A DNA stretch of 64,000 nucleotides from Ovis canadensis (lineage: Eukaryota; Chordata; Mammalia; Artiodactyla; Bovidae): contig NC_091255.1 in NCBI RefSeq assembly GCF_042477335.2, positions 27,692,501 to 27,756,500 on the forward strand, given 5' to 3'. Every line of letters starts with the position of its first letter. Positions within the stretch are counted from its first letter, which is position 1. This document shows, piece by piece, positions 46,754 through 59,609 of this stretch. The position numbers and the translations under genes are program-made. The notes under the pieces were generated by a model that was given only the letters and a program-made list of their open reading frames with translations, did no database searches and was not told where the DNA came from.

Positions 46754-46954
46754 GTTTCAAGTGGACTTTCAGAGGGGCTACAACGACCGTGAAATTGCCT
46801 TCCACTTCAACCCTTGGTTTAAAGGAGGCGGGTATGTGGTCTGCAACACGAGGCAGCTAGAAACTGGGGGCCAGAGGAGAGGAAGATACAGATGCCCTTC
46901 CAGAAGGGGAGTCTGTTTGAGATCTGCTTCAAGGTAGACAGCTCCACGTTCAAG
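46754..46954 (+). pseudogene. Gene 3 exon 3, frameshifted
   Basis: 201 bases against 205 in genes 1 and 2: one codon fewer in the loop after FQRG and one base lost near 46860. It has Trp in place of the ligand Arg (FNPWF). Downstream bases still resemble EERK, with Arg where genes 1 and 2 have Lys. Splice sites are intact. Confidence 0.88.
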
Positions 46955-47787
46955 GTGAGTGGGAACTCTCCTCTCCTCAGCTGTCTGTTCCCCAGCCCCA
47001 TAAGGTGCTGCGAGCTGCCTTTAAATAGTCATGTGAGCAACACTTTCTACAGAGAAGAGGACTGTTTCCTGTAAGGCCGCAGTCTCCTTACACACGTTCA
47101 CCTCCTTACACACCTTCACCTGTTGCTTCTTTCACTCTGGAAGTAAGCACTGGAGAAGTCACCGTGATGCTCTTTGGCCTCCTGGGCCTTCAGTCCAAGT
47201 TATTTCCATTTCTCTGTCATGGCCCTTCTTCCACTCCAGGTCCCTGGGAATATTTGTTTTTCTGTTACCTTGTTGCTGCATTTATCCAGGTGTTATTAAA
47301 GACTTAGTTCTGCCTGGCATTGCACATTGGTTTTGCAAGCAGAGCGGTGTCTCTGAGCTTGGGGAGATGGGAGAGGAGCTGAGTACATCTGTGTCTTTTT
47401 TCTCTGTGTGAACATGAATGTCCCCACCCCCTCATCATACAAGCTGACATTACTTCTTCTCTGCTCCCCATGGACATTTGCATGTATATTTCAATAACAC
47501 CACAAGAGAGCTGAGACTAGAAAGACAGACCCACTGTGATAAACACACACCAGAAGAACGAAGAAGCCAAGGACTAGAGTCAGGTGGAGGTTGCCCTTCG
47601 ATGCACTTCGGGTCCCGAGCATGTTCCTGCAGCTGGCACAACTCTGCAGGCTGTTGCCCTGAGCTACAGGGGATTGATGTAAGAACTAGATACAGGTCTG
47701 AACGTCTGGAAGCAGGGGTCCCAGCGGCACAGGTGTGCTCCCACCTGTCCCTGGACCCCCTCCTGCCATGTGTGTTCATCTCAACAG

Positions 47788-47897
47788 GTGTCAGTGAACA
47801 ACAGCATCTTCCTGGATTATGTACACCTTTTGCCCTTCTACCAAGTCAATGCCATCTCCATCAAGGGCGGTGTGTATGTGTCCCGCATCAGCTCCAG
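47788..47897 (+). pseudogene. Gene 3 exon 4, one base short
   Basis: 110 bases against 111. It reads VSVNNSIFLDYVHLLPF, so the conserved AHRVPF core is changed. A base is missing just before the end and the donor is gtcaga instead of gtgaga. Confidence 0.85.
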
Positions 47898-48517
47898 GTC
47901 AGACTGCACCCAGCACTCGTCCCCAGGGGCTGGGTGTGGGGCCCTGTCCCCTTGCGGGTCCTGCTGTGTGAACCCAAAGGTGCAGCCAGTCTTGTCTCCA
48001 GGTGCTTCTAGGTTCACACCTCTGGCTGCCCCAGTCTGTCCTTCTTGTGTCGCTGTCTCTGTCTGGGGCACCCGCACAGGATCCTGGACTAGAGGGTTTC
48101 TTGTCTCTGTCACTCTCTGTCATCCCCCTGTTGAGGAGGCCCTGGGCTTCTAGAAAGAACCTGGAATCAAACTGAATCCAGCTCAGATCCCCGGCTCTGC
48201 CATTTTCATCGGCTGGGGAATCTTAGACGAGCGACTTCACCTCTCCCAGCCTTAGCTGTTCACCTATGCAATCAGCACGATTGGCTGCCCCACAGGTCAT
48301 TGTGTGAGTTCAATGAGACCATACACATCGAAGGGCACAGTATATCCTTTCTGTGGCCATTCCCGGGTTTATTTGACCTTCTCTGTGTATTATAATTTCT
48401 GAATGTGTTAGCAACATCTGAAAGGTCAGGACCAATTTTGCAAAATGAAAGAGTTCTGGAATTGGATGATGGTGAGTTTTGTACAACCACAGGGTGGACA
48501 CTGGACTGTAGGCATAC

Positions 48518-48720
48518 TTGTGTGTCTGCTTGGTTGCTCAGTCATGCCCGACTCCTCGAGACCCCGTGGACTGGAGCCCGCCAGGCTCCTCTCTCCATGG
48601 CACTTCTCCAGGCAAAAACACTGGAGTGGGTTGCCAGGCCCTCCTCCAGGGGATCTTCCCAACCCAGGGATCAAACCCAGGTCTTCCACATTGCAGGTGG
48701 ATTCTTTACAGTCTGAGCTA
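48518..48720 (-). repeat. Bov-tA SINE (unit C)
   Basis: Counterpart of 2726-2918. Confidence 0.85.
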
Positions 48721-48917
48721 GTACACTTAAGATGGTCAATTTTATGTGATGTGCATTTCACCACTGTTTAGCAAAAGAGGTCAGGTAGATTTCTTATTCC
48801 TCCTGAAGAGGAAGAAGTCCCAGGAGACTGATTACCTCAAGATGCTGACTAGAAAATTCCAGACTGGCTGATTAAGACTACATTCCTGGTGAAGGTCAAA
48901 GCTACAGTTAGGTCAGG

Positions 48918-50165
48918 TGTTACACCTAGGGTTGGAATCATGAGCTTCAACAAAAGTGAGGCCAGTTTGAACCTGTTGTTTTCTCTTTAACTATGCCCCC
49001 CTTTGTAGCAAACTCTCAGCCTAACCAAAAGATATAATCAGAATGTAAGGCATTAACATTACTTTGAGCTAACGATAAATAGTCCCCACAGCTTTGTTCA
49101 CCTTGGTGTGGTCTCCATGACCATGACTGTTCGCTTAATCCCTCTGACATTTGTAACCCAGCAGGATGGTATGGGAGCATCCTCGGACAGCCCTATGAAC
49201 CTTGAGGGTTATAAACCTTTAGCCTCCTAGTCCTTCCTCAAGTTCTAAGGATAAAATTTCAGTGAGAAAATGTAGAAGCAAAGGGTAATAGTCAAGCAAA
49301 ACAAAGTGATAATAGGTTAACCATTAAACACTGTCAAGGACATTTAGTTTCTTCTCAAGAGTTATAGGGAGAAGGCAATGGTACCCCACTCCAGTACTGT
49401 TGCCTGGTAAATCCCATGGACAGAGGAGCCTGGTGGGCGGCAGTTCATGGGGTCGCTAAGAGTCAGAAACTACTGAGCGACTTCACTTTCACTTTTCACT
49501 TTCATGCATTGGAGAAGGAAATGGCAACCCACTCCAGTACTCTTGCCTGGAAAATCCCATGGATGGAGGAGCCTGGTGGGCTGCAGTCCATGGGGTCACT
49601 AAGAGTTGGACACGACTGAGAGACTTCACTTTCACTTTTCACTTTCATACATTGGAGAAGGAAATGGCAAGCCACTCCAGTGTTCTTGCCTGGAGAATCC
49701 CAGGGACGGGGGAGCCTGGTGGGCTGCCATCTATCAGGTCGCACAGAGTCAGACACTACTGAAGCGACTTAGCAGCAGCAGCAGCAGCAGCAACAAGAGC
49801 TATAGACAGTATTCTGAACCAAATTGTGCTGTTTTACAGATATAGAAATCCCTGCTACGTGGAAGATGTTCACTGTATGGTGCTCACATGGTCATAAAAC
49901 CCAGAAGCTTGATGATATTGGCTCCCGATACCTCACCACCAACCAATCAGAAGACATCCATGGGCTGATCACACACCCCTCACCCTCTCCCTCACCCTGT
50001 GTTTAAGACCATTTCCCTGAAAGTCATCATGGAATATGGGGTTTTTAAGCTTGCCTGGGCTCCTTGCCTGTAACCTACAATAAATGCTGCGCTTTCCTTC
50101 ATCATAACCCTGTGTCAGTAGGTTGGTTTTACTGTGTGTGGATGAGTCGTACTGAGTGGAGGTAA
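48918..50165 (+). mobile_element. ERV1-class solo LTR (unit C), split by a SINE
   Basis: Counterpart of 3118-3950 with AATAAA at 50079. The right end is approximate. Confidence 0.75.
49368..49794 (+). repeat. Bov-A2-related SINE, trimer form, with CAG tail
   Basis: Three Bov-A units joined by two cactttcacttttcactttc linkers, ending in a (cag)n tail. Same insertion site as 23218-23495 but one unit longer. Right flank aagagctatag. Confidence 0.92.
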
Positions 50166-51329
50166 ATCTGATCTAGATAGTGCCGGATGGATTGGAAATT
50201 CTGATGATAAATTCAGTTGAAAGATTACTTTATTTAGCAATGTGTGGGGGGCTACAGAGTGGGGCTTTATCTTTCCTAGTCAGTGGCAGAGAAAAAGAAA
50301 GGAAAAGAAGGAGAAAGGGTGTCATGTTTAGTTAAAGTGTGAAGACTTGATCCGTTCTCTCGGGCCCAGGCAGCCTACCTGAACGCCATCTACTGCTCTC
50401 CGTCCTCACTTTGATTCTGAAGTCTCCATCACTTGGACAGGACCAGGTGCCATGTGGGGTCTTCTTCAGTCCTGAGACATATATCCAAGGTTCAAGAGCT
50501 TGACTGTCATCCATGCAGTTGAGATGATCTGGTACCATCCCTTTCAAGGAGGTTAAAGGGAAGTTTTTGCTCTTAGTGATTCCAAATCAGATGGTAGAAG
50601 ATAACTGGGACTGAGTTTGGTGAGTTGTAGCCAGACTAAGTGCCCTCCAAGCCTCAGGTCACTCAGTGCTCACGACAGTCATATCAAAGGAGGCCCGTGA
50701 TTAGCTCCATCTCACAGATGAGGAGAGACCGAAACTTAGAGAGTGCAAGGGAGCAAAGGTTGCCACCCCTAAATGTGTCACTTTGGCCTGAGTATTCATT
50801 TAGGCTGATTCTTCTCAAGAAACTGAAGACTCAAAGCTTTTCTTTTACCTCCTCCTCAACACAGGGTTGCAAAGTGTCGGACACGACTGAGTGACGGAAC
50901 TGAACAACTGCAGCAAAGAATGCAGACAAAAGACCTGTTGCAGAAATAGAGCCGTGAAGAGATGTATTCACAGAAGAGCACAGCGGGGTGTGGAGGTCAG
51001 AGTCCACTCTGCACCCAGCAAACACGACATACCAAACACTGACTTTTCTGTGAGTAGCCTTCCTCATCTTTGAAGTCCCAAACCATTGCCCTCAACGTCC
51101 TCTTGTGACTTTAGCTGTAGGTGTTATTTAAAGTGATGGTTTTGACCATTTTGGTGGGTAGTTCTCCTGGGTCTCTCCTATGTGTGCAAGTGTTACTATA
51201 CGTTTGTTAGATTGTTTTCCTTTTATTGTGTCTCATGTCAATCTGATCTTAGACCAGCCAGAAGAACCTAGAAGGGTAGAGGAAAACTTCTTCATACCCC
51301 AACATTCATGTTGAAACTTGAGGCAGAAT

Positions 51330-52440
51330 TCACTTCCTTTTTAGGGCTGAATGATATTGCATTGTATGTATAGACTCATTTTGTTTAGCTAGTCATCCAT
51401 GGATGGACACCCGTGTTGCCTCTATCTCTTGGCTGTTGTAAATAATACCAGGTACATGCATGTACACGTATCTCTTCAAGCCTCTGCTTTCAGTTCTTTA
51501 GGCTATATAGCCAGACATGGAATTGCTGGCAGTGGTAGGTTGCTTCGCTTGTGTCTGACTTTTTGCGACCCTGTGGCCTGTTGCCTGCCAGGCTCTTCTG
51601 TCCATGGGATTCTCCTGGCAAGAGTACTGGAGTGGGTTGCCATGATCTTCTCCAGGGGATCTTCCTGACCCAGGGATCACACCCAGGTGTCCTGCATTAC
51701 AAGCAGATTCTTTACCATCTGACCCAGATGTGGAATTGCTGGACCAGATGGTAATTCTGTGTTTAGTTGTTAAAGGAACATCTGTACTGTTTCGTAGGGT
51801 CGGTCTAAGACTATGCATAGTGATGCTCTCAGTTCAGGAACACCGGGGGCACTCACATGGGGCTTTACTACTCATGGGACCCCAAAGCCATTAGGCCAGC
51901 TGGAGCTAGTACTGTGGCCAGATGGGCCTCTCTGGTCCTTATCACGACTTCAAGACACAGCTCAGCAACAACCATCAGGTAGCTTTGAAGAAAACGAGAA
52001 TTATTACTCTCAAGCCCTAAGGGCCACATAGCACAATGGCCAGTGGGAAGGAGGTGAGAGCACAGGTTGGGGTTCCGCTTTTATTGGGGTCCAAAGGTAG
52101 GGTGGTTACGCAGGAACCAGGGGGCAGGAAGCAACATGTGGGGTCACTCAAACAGTTTTCTAGGTTGCCCAGGGTTTCCTAGAAAGGAGAACTTGATGGA
52201 TGGGGCAAGCGTGGTGGCTTATCTAGAAGCTGTCACACAGCCGGCACCATGTTTACGAAGGATGAGTGTCTTCGAAATGGACTCTTTAGCAATCAGAAGC
52301 TTAATGCCAGTCTCTTAGGGTCAAGCACGTACACTGTGTTTCCCATCACAGCCTCACCGTGTAGCATCCCACCAACAGCACAAAAGGCCTCCTTTCTCCT
52401 TGTCCTCATCCACACTTGTCAGGTTCTGGCTTTTTGAGAG
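51330..52440 (-). mobile_element. L1 3' fragment, interrupted (unit C)
   Basis: Counterpart of 5095-6210 with Bov-tA at about 51537-51725. Confidence 0.65.
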
Positions 52441-52964
52441 AGTGAGTGGCCGACACATTTGGAACAGATCCCATGGTCTACAGTGCAGAGAACAGAGAAT
52501 CTCAGACAAGTGTCTGGACTTTAAGTAACGGAGCTCGAGGGCTGCCTCTCACCTCAAGCCTGGTCCTGGGCAAGGGTCTCAGTGACTGCACACACAGTGA
52601 TGCCAGGTTGCTGAGGTCAGCTGTGCCAGCCACTGGGTCTTGGAGACACCTCCTTACGGTCTTTATTCATCCAAAAACCCACTGGCCTTTGGGTTTTCAG
52701 TAGGCCCTCCCTACAGGGCTGGAGCAGAGGCCCCTGGGCTCTCCTTTTTGGGCTGGACTCACTGTGACTCACTTCCAAATCACCTGGAGATGTCACAGTG
52801 CATGTCTTCTTGACCTCGAGCTATCCCTGTTTCTCCCTGGGCTCTGAGAGTTTGGGGTGGTTTCTAAATTTTTAAAAGTTCACTCGCTTATTTTCCTTTG
52901 GCCTTGCTTATTCTTTGTTGCTTTGCACTGGCTTTCTCTAGTTTCAGCAAGTGGGGGCTTCTTC

Positions 52965-54065
52965 AGTGCCACGTATGGTTTCTTATTGCTGAGCCTGGCT
53001 TAGGGGTGTGGGATTCAGTATTTACGGCAAGTGGCCTCCAGAACCTGGGCTCAGTAATCGTGGCACCGCATGTGGAGTCTCCCAGGACCAAGGATCAAAC
53101 CTGCGTTCTCTGCATGGTGAGGTGGATTCTCACGCACTGTGCCACTGCACTTGGCCTGGGGTGCTTTTTAAACAGTACTTTATTGAGGTACAGTCCATGT
53201 AAACACACAGACCCTAGTCTGCTGGATGAGTTTTTATGCTGTAAATAGCTGTATGGCTACCATCCAAGTCAAGCTCCAGGACATTCCCAGTACCCAGATG
53301 ACTCCTTCGGGTCCCTCCCAACTGGTGCCCCTCATAAGCCATTGCTTTTCTGACCTGTTTCTGGATTTTCTGTGATCAGAATGCTCCCAGTGTGTGCTCA
53401 CTTGTGTCTGGCTCTTGTGCTCAATAGTGAGGTTCACTGAAGACCTTGCCTTTATCCTCAGTCTCATTTTCTTGCTGAGGGCTAGTCCATAGCAGGCAAG
53501 TCCCAGGTGGCTCTGTAGTAAAGCATCTGCCTGCCAATGCAGGAGACCCAGGAGACATGGGTTGGATCTCTGAATTGGGAAGATCCCCTGGAGGAGAGAA
53601 TGGCAACCGGTATCAATATTCTTGCCTCAATAAATCCACAGGCAGAGGAGCCTGGTGGCCTATAGCCCAAGGGTTTGCAAAGAGCATTCACTGTTCCCCT
53701 TCTCCTGTTTTAAACAGTGCTGTTTCCAGTGAGGGGCTGTGACGAGTGAAGCTGTTAAGCACATGTACATCTGTTCTGATCTCTCTTTGGTGAATATCTA
53801 AGAGCAGAGGAGCCAGGACATAGGAGAGGTAGAGGGTTAACTTTATTATAATCCACCAAGTTTCCAAGGCTGTTGTATTTTACACTCCAACCTGTGGTGA
53901 ATGAGTTCCAGTTGCTTCCTATTCCAGTCAATGAGGAAAAATTTCCCATATCCCGGGTTTTGAAGAGGATTGTAAAGAATCTCTCCTTCTTTTCCTCCTT
54001 TCTGTTCCTAGCGTGTCATCTTCCCCTTAAATCCGGTCATATTCTAGTTGACTCAGGAATCTAGT
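52965..54065 (-). repeat. CHR SINE, then L1M piece with Bov-tA (unit C)
   Basis: Counterpart of 6735-7830. CHR 52965-53158, L1 from 53160, forward Bov-tA at 53503-53690. Up to here this unit follows unit B sequence. Confidence 0.65.
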
Positions 54066-54674
54066 GGGGTCAGAGAGTAGATGCATGGGGCAAGTGGGCT
54101 CCATCTATGAGAACGTCTCAGAGATGTCAGCCTTTGCAAATTCTGAGAACCCAGGCAAGAGCCAGAAGGGAGAGAGGTACAGACCCGTGTGTGGCCCTGG
54201 GGCACCTGCTCCCCTGCTCCCCACTTGGTGCCTGTAGGACCCTCAGCTGCTCGTCCTGGCTGCACCCCAGGGCCCCCTCTCGAACAAAGAGCGGGGTCCC
54301 GCTTGACATCAGGTAAGCTATGCGTTTCCTCCCTACCCCACTTTGCTACCCAGCTGATCCTAGTCTCTGTTTTAGTCAATCATTTGCTTTAACAAGGTGC
54401 TGGAGCCAATATGAGACATTTATTCCACACAGTGACCCACCTCCATGTCATTCAGAAAGTTCTAGAATGTCTAAATCTTCTCCGCTCCCAGTCTAGAGCC
54501 CAGAAGGAAGGGAGAGAAGAGAAAAGAAGGAAGAGAGAGATTCTTAGAGAGCAGGGATCAGAAGCTCCTGGGGCATCATTAAACACAATGATAAGGTACC
54601 TTCATGATAATGTTTTCTATTCATATTTATAAAACATTTCTTTCCATCTGATCATATATTGATTTGTTTTTCTT

Positions 54675-55905
54675 TTCTCTCTCTCTCTCTTTTCTGACTG
54701 CACCATACTATATGCCTCTTCTTAGTTCCCTGACCAAGTATTGAACCCATCCCCCCTGCAGTGGAAACACAGAGTCATCACCACTAAACCACCAGGGACA
54801 TCCCTCCATGACTAGGTTTTTATGTGAGGAATAGAATTTTAGAGGGAATATATCCCTTTTTGAAGCCCCAAGAAGGCACATATGGCTCAGGCTATCACTA
54901 ATGAACTGTATAACTTTTGGAATGACCTTTAAACACTCTGAGCCTCAGTTTCCCTATCTGGAAAATGGGTATAAACAGGCCTTCCCAGCACAACCTCCAC
55001 CCGTGCACCAGTAGCACCCAGCTGCCCGGGCCCCACCAAGCAGCTCTGTTTCTGTCTGGACCCGCAAGAGACAGCCACGTTCTCAGGAACAGTGACGTCT
55101 AGAAGCTCCCTGCAGTATGAGTGTGGTCAGGATCTCTGAGCCGACATGAACCTCTATGCACTATTGGATCTCAGTGCAGATCACAGGAGGCCAACAGAGG
55201 GGAAAGGACCCTGGGTGGGGAGCACCCACTTCTACCCTCTCCTCCCCTGCCTACCTTTCTCCCTGTTTCTAAACCTACATCATCTCCTGGATCCTCCCCC
55301 ACTGAATAACAGTCTAGTTGCTTTGGTTTCTATATATTTTTAAGTTCTCCGGGTGTAGTGGTCGTCCTGGCCCGTGTGTAAAGTGACAGTGGCCACAGAT
55401 GCGGTGGAGAGATGGCCTTCAGGGACACCCAGTCTACTTACAGACACCAGGGAGTTCCAGGGCTGGGGGTGGGGTGCGTCCCAGTGGACAGGAAGCAGCT
55501 CTGGGGCTCTAAGAAAACAACTCCTGCGGTGAGAGAGGAGGGGAGCAGCAACCTGAAAAGAACATGGAAGGGCAGACCAGCTTCTCCATGACCATCTCCT
55601 GGGTGCTGCTCAGGACGGCAGCGGGTGAGCATCCCCAGGATTCCTGCATCTGACAAATGTTTACTGAGCTCACTGTGGGTGCCTCTACTGTTCTAAGTAA
55701 GAACTGGGAAAATGATGATTGTTTTGCATGAAGGGAGCAGGGCTTCTGGGGTGGGTAACAAGCCAGCATGGCAGCAAGGGACATACTCTAAAGATGGCCT
55801 CTCTGTGCTGAACCATTTACTAGTTGGATGACCTCAAGCAACTTACTGTCCCTCTCTGGGCCTCAGTTTCTGTATCTATATAATGGGGTTAATCCTGGAG
55901 TCACT
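54675..55905 (+). repeat. CHR SINE and MIR remnants around the dead exon 1 (unit C)
   Basis: CHR-type SINE with CT tract (reverse) at 54675-54805, MIR at 54895-54975 and 55805-55905. The CT tract matches unit A, not the T tract of unit B. Confidence 0.65.
55376..55449 (+). pseudogene. Dead duplicate of galectin exon 1 (unit C)
   Basis: Counterpart of 9142-9215 and almost identical to it. Start and donor are lost in the same way, so the decay predates the unit duplications. Confidence 0.73.
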
Positions 55906-56137
55906 GCCCAGATCTGGGGGAAAGACGAAGTGAGCTTGAATGAAGGTTGAGAGAGCTTAAATGGTGTCTGTCCCACTGCAGGAGCTCTGAAAGTGTTTAG
56001 AGTTGTTAGGAGACTAGGCACAGCAGAGAAGGCCTCCTGAGGAGGTGTCAGCTCTCTGAGGGGCAAGAGAGCAAGGCAGGGCAGGTCAAAGGAGTTTGAG
56101 AAGGGGCCATCTCAGGTGTTAGGGGGAGCTGGGTGCC

Positions 56138-57443
56138 AGCTGGGAGCCAGCGTGAGGAATCCCGCCCATGGCATAGGTCATGAGGAAGGAAGCCGGACAA
56201 AATGCAAAGGCGTGATCTGGGTTCTGGTGTTCCTCCTGGGTTCCTGAACATCTACCCCCCAAAACCAGAGTCTGCCTGCCTTATTGTACTGTGTTTTCCA
56301 CTCTTTTGCCTCTAAAAGGAATTAACTTAGGGCTCCAGTTTACAGTCTCTTGCATATAAAAAGAATGTTTCAGCTCTAACCCCACTGATGGCTCTCTAAC
56401 TTGCCTGACAGGTTCCCCGGGACTTTTTACAACTTGCGAATTGTTTACAGCCCCTCAACAGGGAGAGGCACAAAGCTTAAAGCATCTTAAAGATACAGAG
56501 CCTTTTCTAAAGAGCTAAAAATCATATCGGTGATGGGTTTCACTGTTGACTCAATGACTGCTGCCAGGCCTCCATATTCTTTTTCTTTTAGGTACCTGAA
56601 GGATATTAATCAATGTAATTGGGATATAGAAAAAGGAATATAGTAGTTTTGATGTTAGCAACACTAGACTTTTGAGTTAATTACTTTTCTCTTTGTTAAA
56701 AAATCACTGTACTTCTTTCATTGTTATGAATTGTTGTATCCTTGCTATGTAAGAATGTAACTTTATTTAGTGCCTTCTGAGAGTGGCACCAGACTTTGGG
56801 AAGAACAACACTGTTAGGGCCAATAAGTCTTCTGGTTGACAAACCCTTACCAAAAAAGGGCCATAAAATGCTAATTGGCCTTCTGGCCAGAAGATGATAT
56901 AAATCACCTAAGACTTGTATATACAACTAGGTGTGCAGAGAAAAAGCCTGGTCTCGATGAGAGTCAGGGCTGTTGACAATGCATAATTTTATATTATCCA
57001 TTGATCTCTATGTACAAAAAAAAGGGGTATAAAAGGCCTTTCTGGACAATAGAGGATGGGCCAGTCACTGGAAAGACTGGTTTCCCCCGTGTGGTCTATT
57101 CTCCTTCTCTCCTTTTTAGGCTGAATTCCCATCTGGAGCGGGGAGGCTCACCATGTCTACTTACTTGCCCTGGCTTCTAAGATCCGTGAGAGAGGAAGCC
57201 CAAGGCGGGGCACCCTCCGATATTCAAACGGGCACCGGTGGCCTACGTAGATGGTGCAAACTTCTTCTCCTGAAGTTTTATTGGTTTTCCACGTAAACCA
57301 AGTTATTCAGCCTCTTTTTTCCCCACTAAATTTTCCTGCTATACTATTATTTCCTAATCTTATATTTTTGAATAAATAAGATTTCCTCACCACGCCATCT
57401 CCCCTTTGAATTTCCCTGGATCCACTGGGGCTGGACCCCGGCA
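56138..57443 (+). mobile_element. ERV2/ERVK-class solo LTR (unit C)
   Basis: Same site, same 1306-base span and same flanking ggtgcc/ggtgct as the LTR at 9895. One ancestral insertion copied into two units. TATA box in ggtataaaaggcc near 57025. Fossil. Confidence 0.82.
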
Positions 57444-57535
57444 GGTGCTCGTGAACTGTGGGCTGCAGAGGGCTTCCTTCTGCACCTTTTGACTTCCAGT
57501 GTGGAGGCCCCATCACAGGATGCCTTGTTTAAACC

Positions 57536-58160
57536 AGGGGTCCCCCACCTTCAGGTCATGTACTAGTGTTGGTCCAGGGCTTCTTGGGATCCAAAATCAC
57601 TGCAGGTGGTGACTGCAGCTATGAAGTGAAAAGATGCTTGCTCCTTGGAAGGAAAGCTATGAAAAACCCAGACAGCATTTTAAAAAGCAGAGACATCGCT
57701 TTGCCAACAAATACTCATAGTCAAAGCTATGGTCTTTCCAATAGCTGTGTACAGATGTGAATGTTGGCCCATAAAGAAGGTTGACACCGGAGAACTGATG
57801 CTTTTGAATTGTGGTGCTGGAGCAGACTCTTTGAGAGTCCCTTGAACAGCAAGGAGATCAAACCAATCAAACCTAAAGGAAATCGACCTGGAATATGCAT
57901 TGGAAGAACTTGTGCTGAGGCTGAAGCTCCAGTACTTTGGCCACTTGATGCGAAGAGCCCATTCATTGGAAAAGGCCCTGATGCTGGGAAAGATTGGAGG
58001 CAGGAGGAGAAAGGGACGACAGAGGATGTGATGGTTAGATAGCATCACTGGCTCAATGGACATGAATTTGAGCAAGCTCCAGGAGATAGTGTAGGACAGG
58101 AGCCTGGCACGCTGCAGTCCATGGACTTGCAAAGAGTCAGACATGACTTGACGAGTGAAT
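57536..58160 (+). mobile_element. Truncated hAT MITE joined to BovB 3' fragment (unit C)
   Basis: hAT piece 57536-57580, BovB 57581-58160. Same junction as unit A (11337/11338). Confidence 0.82.
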
Positions 58161-58244
58161 GGCAGCTTCCAAGTAGTCTGATGATGCCAAAGTGTGTTTC
58201 CTGGAAATCTAGCTGTCTCTGAGTCTCCCTGGGCTCTGAGAATT

Positions 58245-58950
58245 AAAAAAACAAAACAAAACAGTATTTATTGAGTTATGGTTCAAGTAAACACATGGAC
58301 TCTAGTCTGTTGGATGAGTTTTTATGTTGTAAACAGCTGTGTGACCATCATCCGGGTCAAGCTCCAGGACATATCCAGCACCCAGATGATTCCTTCGGGT
58401 TCCTCCCAGTTGTTGCCCCCATGGGTCATCACTTTTCTGACCAATTGTTGGATTTTATCTAATAAAAGACTCCAGCCTGTGCTCACTCGTGCCTGGCTCC
58501 TGTGCACAGCTATGAGTGTCTCTGATGATCATGCCTATATCTTTGGCCCCTTTTTATTGCCAAGGCCTAGTCCACTGTGGTCACATCATTATTCATTTTT
58601 CCTTTCTGTTGCTCATGGACAGCGTGATTCCAGTGTGGGGCTACGGTGAGTGAGGCTGTTATGCATGCATGCATATGTTTTCATCTCTCTTGGGTAAACA
58701 TCTAGAAGCAGAGGAGCCTGGACACAGTAGAGGCAGAAGACCCACCAACAAGTCTCCAACCCGCTTGCATTTTATACTCCAACCTGCACTGAATGAGAAT
58801 TCAATGATCTTTATCCCAGTAGATGAGGTTATGGTCCCCGTGTTCCTGGTGTCAAACAGGATTGCATAGCATTTCCCCTTCTTTTCCCCCTTTCTGCTTC
58901 AACTGTGCCATCGGCCGCTTAAATCCGGTCACATTGTGGTTGGTCAAGGA
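58245..58950 (-). mobile_element. L1M 3' fragment (unit C)
   Basis: Counterpart of 12005-12720, with the TGCA repeat at about 58662-58674 and no LTR insertion. Confidence 0.68.
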
Positions 58951-59609
58951 ATGTAGTGGGGACGGAGGGTGGACAGACGAGGCATGTGTGCACAGTCTAT
59001 GGGAACATCTCAAATAAGTCAGTCTTTGCAAATTCTGGGGCACCGAGGCAAGCCCAAGAATAGAGAGAGGTGCAGACAGGTTCTCAGCCCCAGGGCACCT
59101 GCTCCACACTCAGTACCTATAGGCCCCTCAGCTGCTTGTCCTGGCTGGACATGGGTCCCGTCTCTAGCACACGGTGGGGGCCTACTTAATCTCCGCGAAG
59201 TCTGTTGTTGCTGTGTACTTCCTCCCCAAACCCTTTCCGACAAAAGCTGATCCTGAGTCTCTGTTTCAGTCAAACGTTTCCATTAACAAGGTACTGGAAC
59301 CAATTAAAGACAGTTTTCAATATATTGCCTCCAACTCAATGTCACTTGGAATATTCTATTATGTCTGAGATGTCTCTGATCCCCATTCTAAAGCCCAGAA
59401 TCAAGAGAGAAGAGAGAGAAATTCACAGAGAGGAGGGGTCAGAAGTTCCCGGGGCATTATTATGCACAAAGATAAGGGAACCTCCACCACCGGCTTTTCT
59501 TTTGCAAAACATTTCTTTTTATATGATTGTGCTTTTAGGTGAGGAGTAGAATTTTAAAGGGGAGGAATACCTTTTGAAGAAGTGGAGTAGCCTTATATGG
59601 CTCAAGCTG

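Larger units (their letters stand above)
38822..47897 (+). pseudogene. Galectin gene 3, decayed galectin-9-like pseudogene
   Basis: Four exon positions are kept: 38822-38896, 44086-44177, 46754-46954 and 47788-47897. Exon 1 has a TAG at codon 19. Exon 2 is open (PVPFTGRIEGGLQDG). Exon 3 has lost one base after the ...CNTRQL region, so the normal frame ends early at an in-exon TAG, and its ligand Arg in AFHFNPRF is Trp (AFHFNPWF). Exon 4 has lost one base near its end (ISS instead of ISF) and its donor reads gtcaga. Three independent disruptions plus loss of a sugar-contact residue argue against a working lectin. The loop after FQRG is one codon shorter than in genes 1 and 2, as in galectin-9, so this copy keeps some older features. 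A truncated or regulatory RNA cannot be excluded. Confidence 0.87.

Noticed and set aside
49766-49794. CAG repeat as a possible unstable microsatellite or polyglutamine tract
   Set aside because: It is the ordinary tail of a Bov-A2 element and is not in any coding exon.
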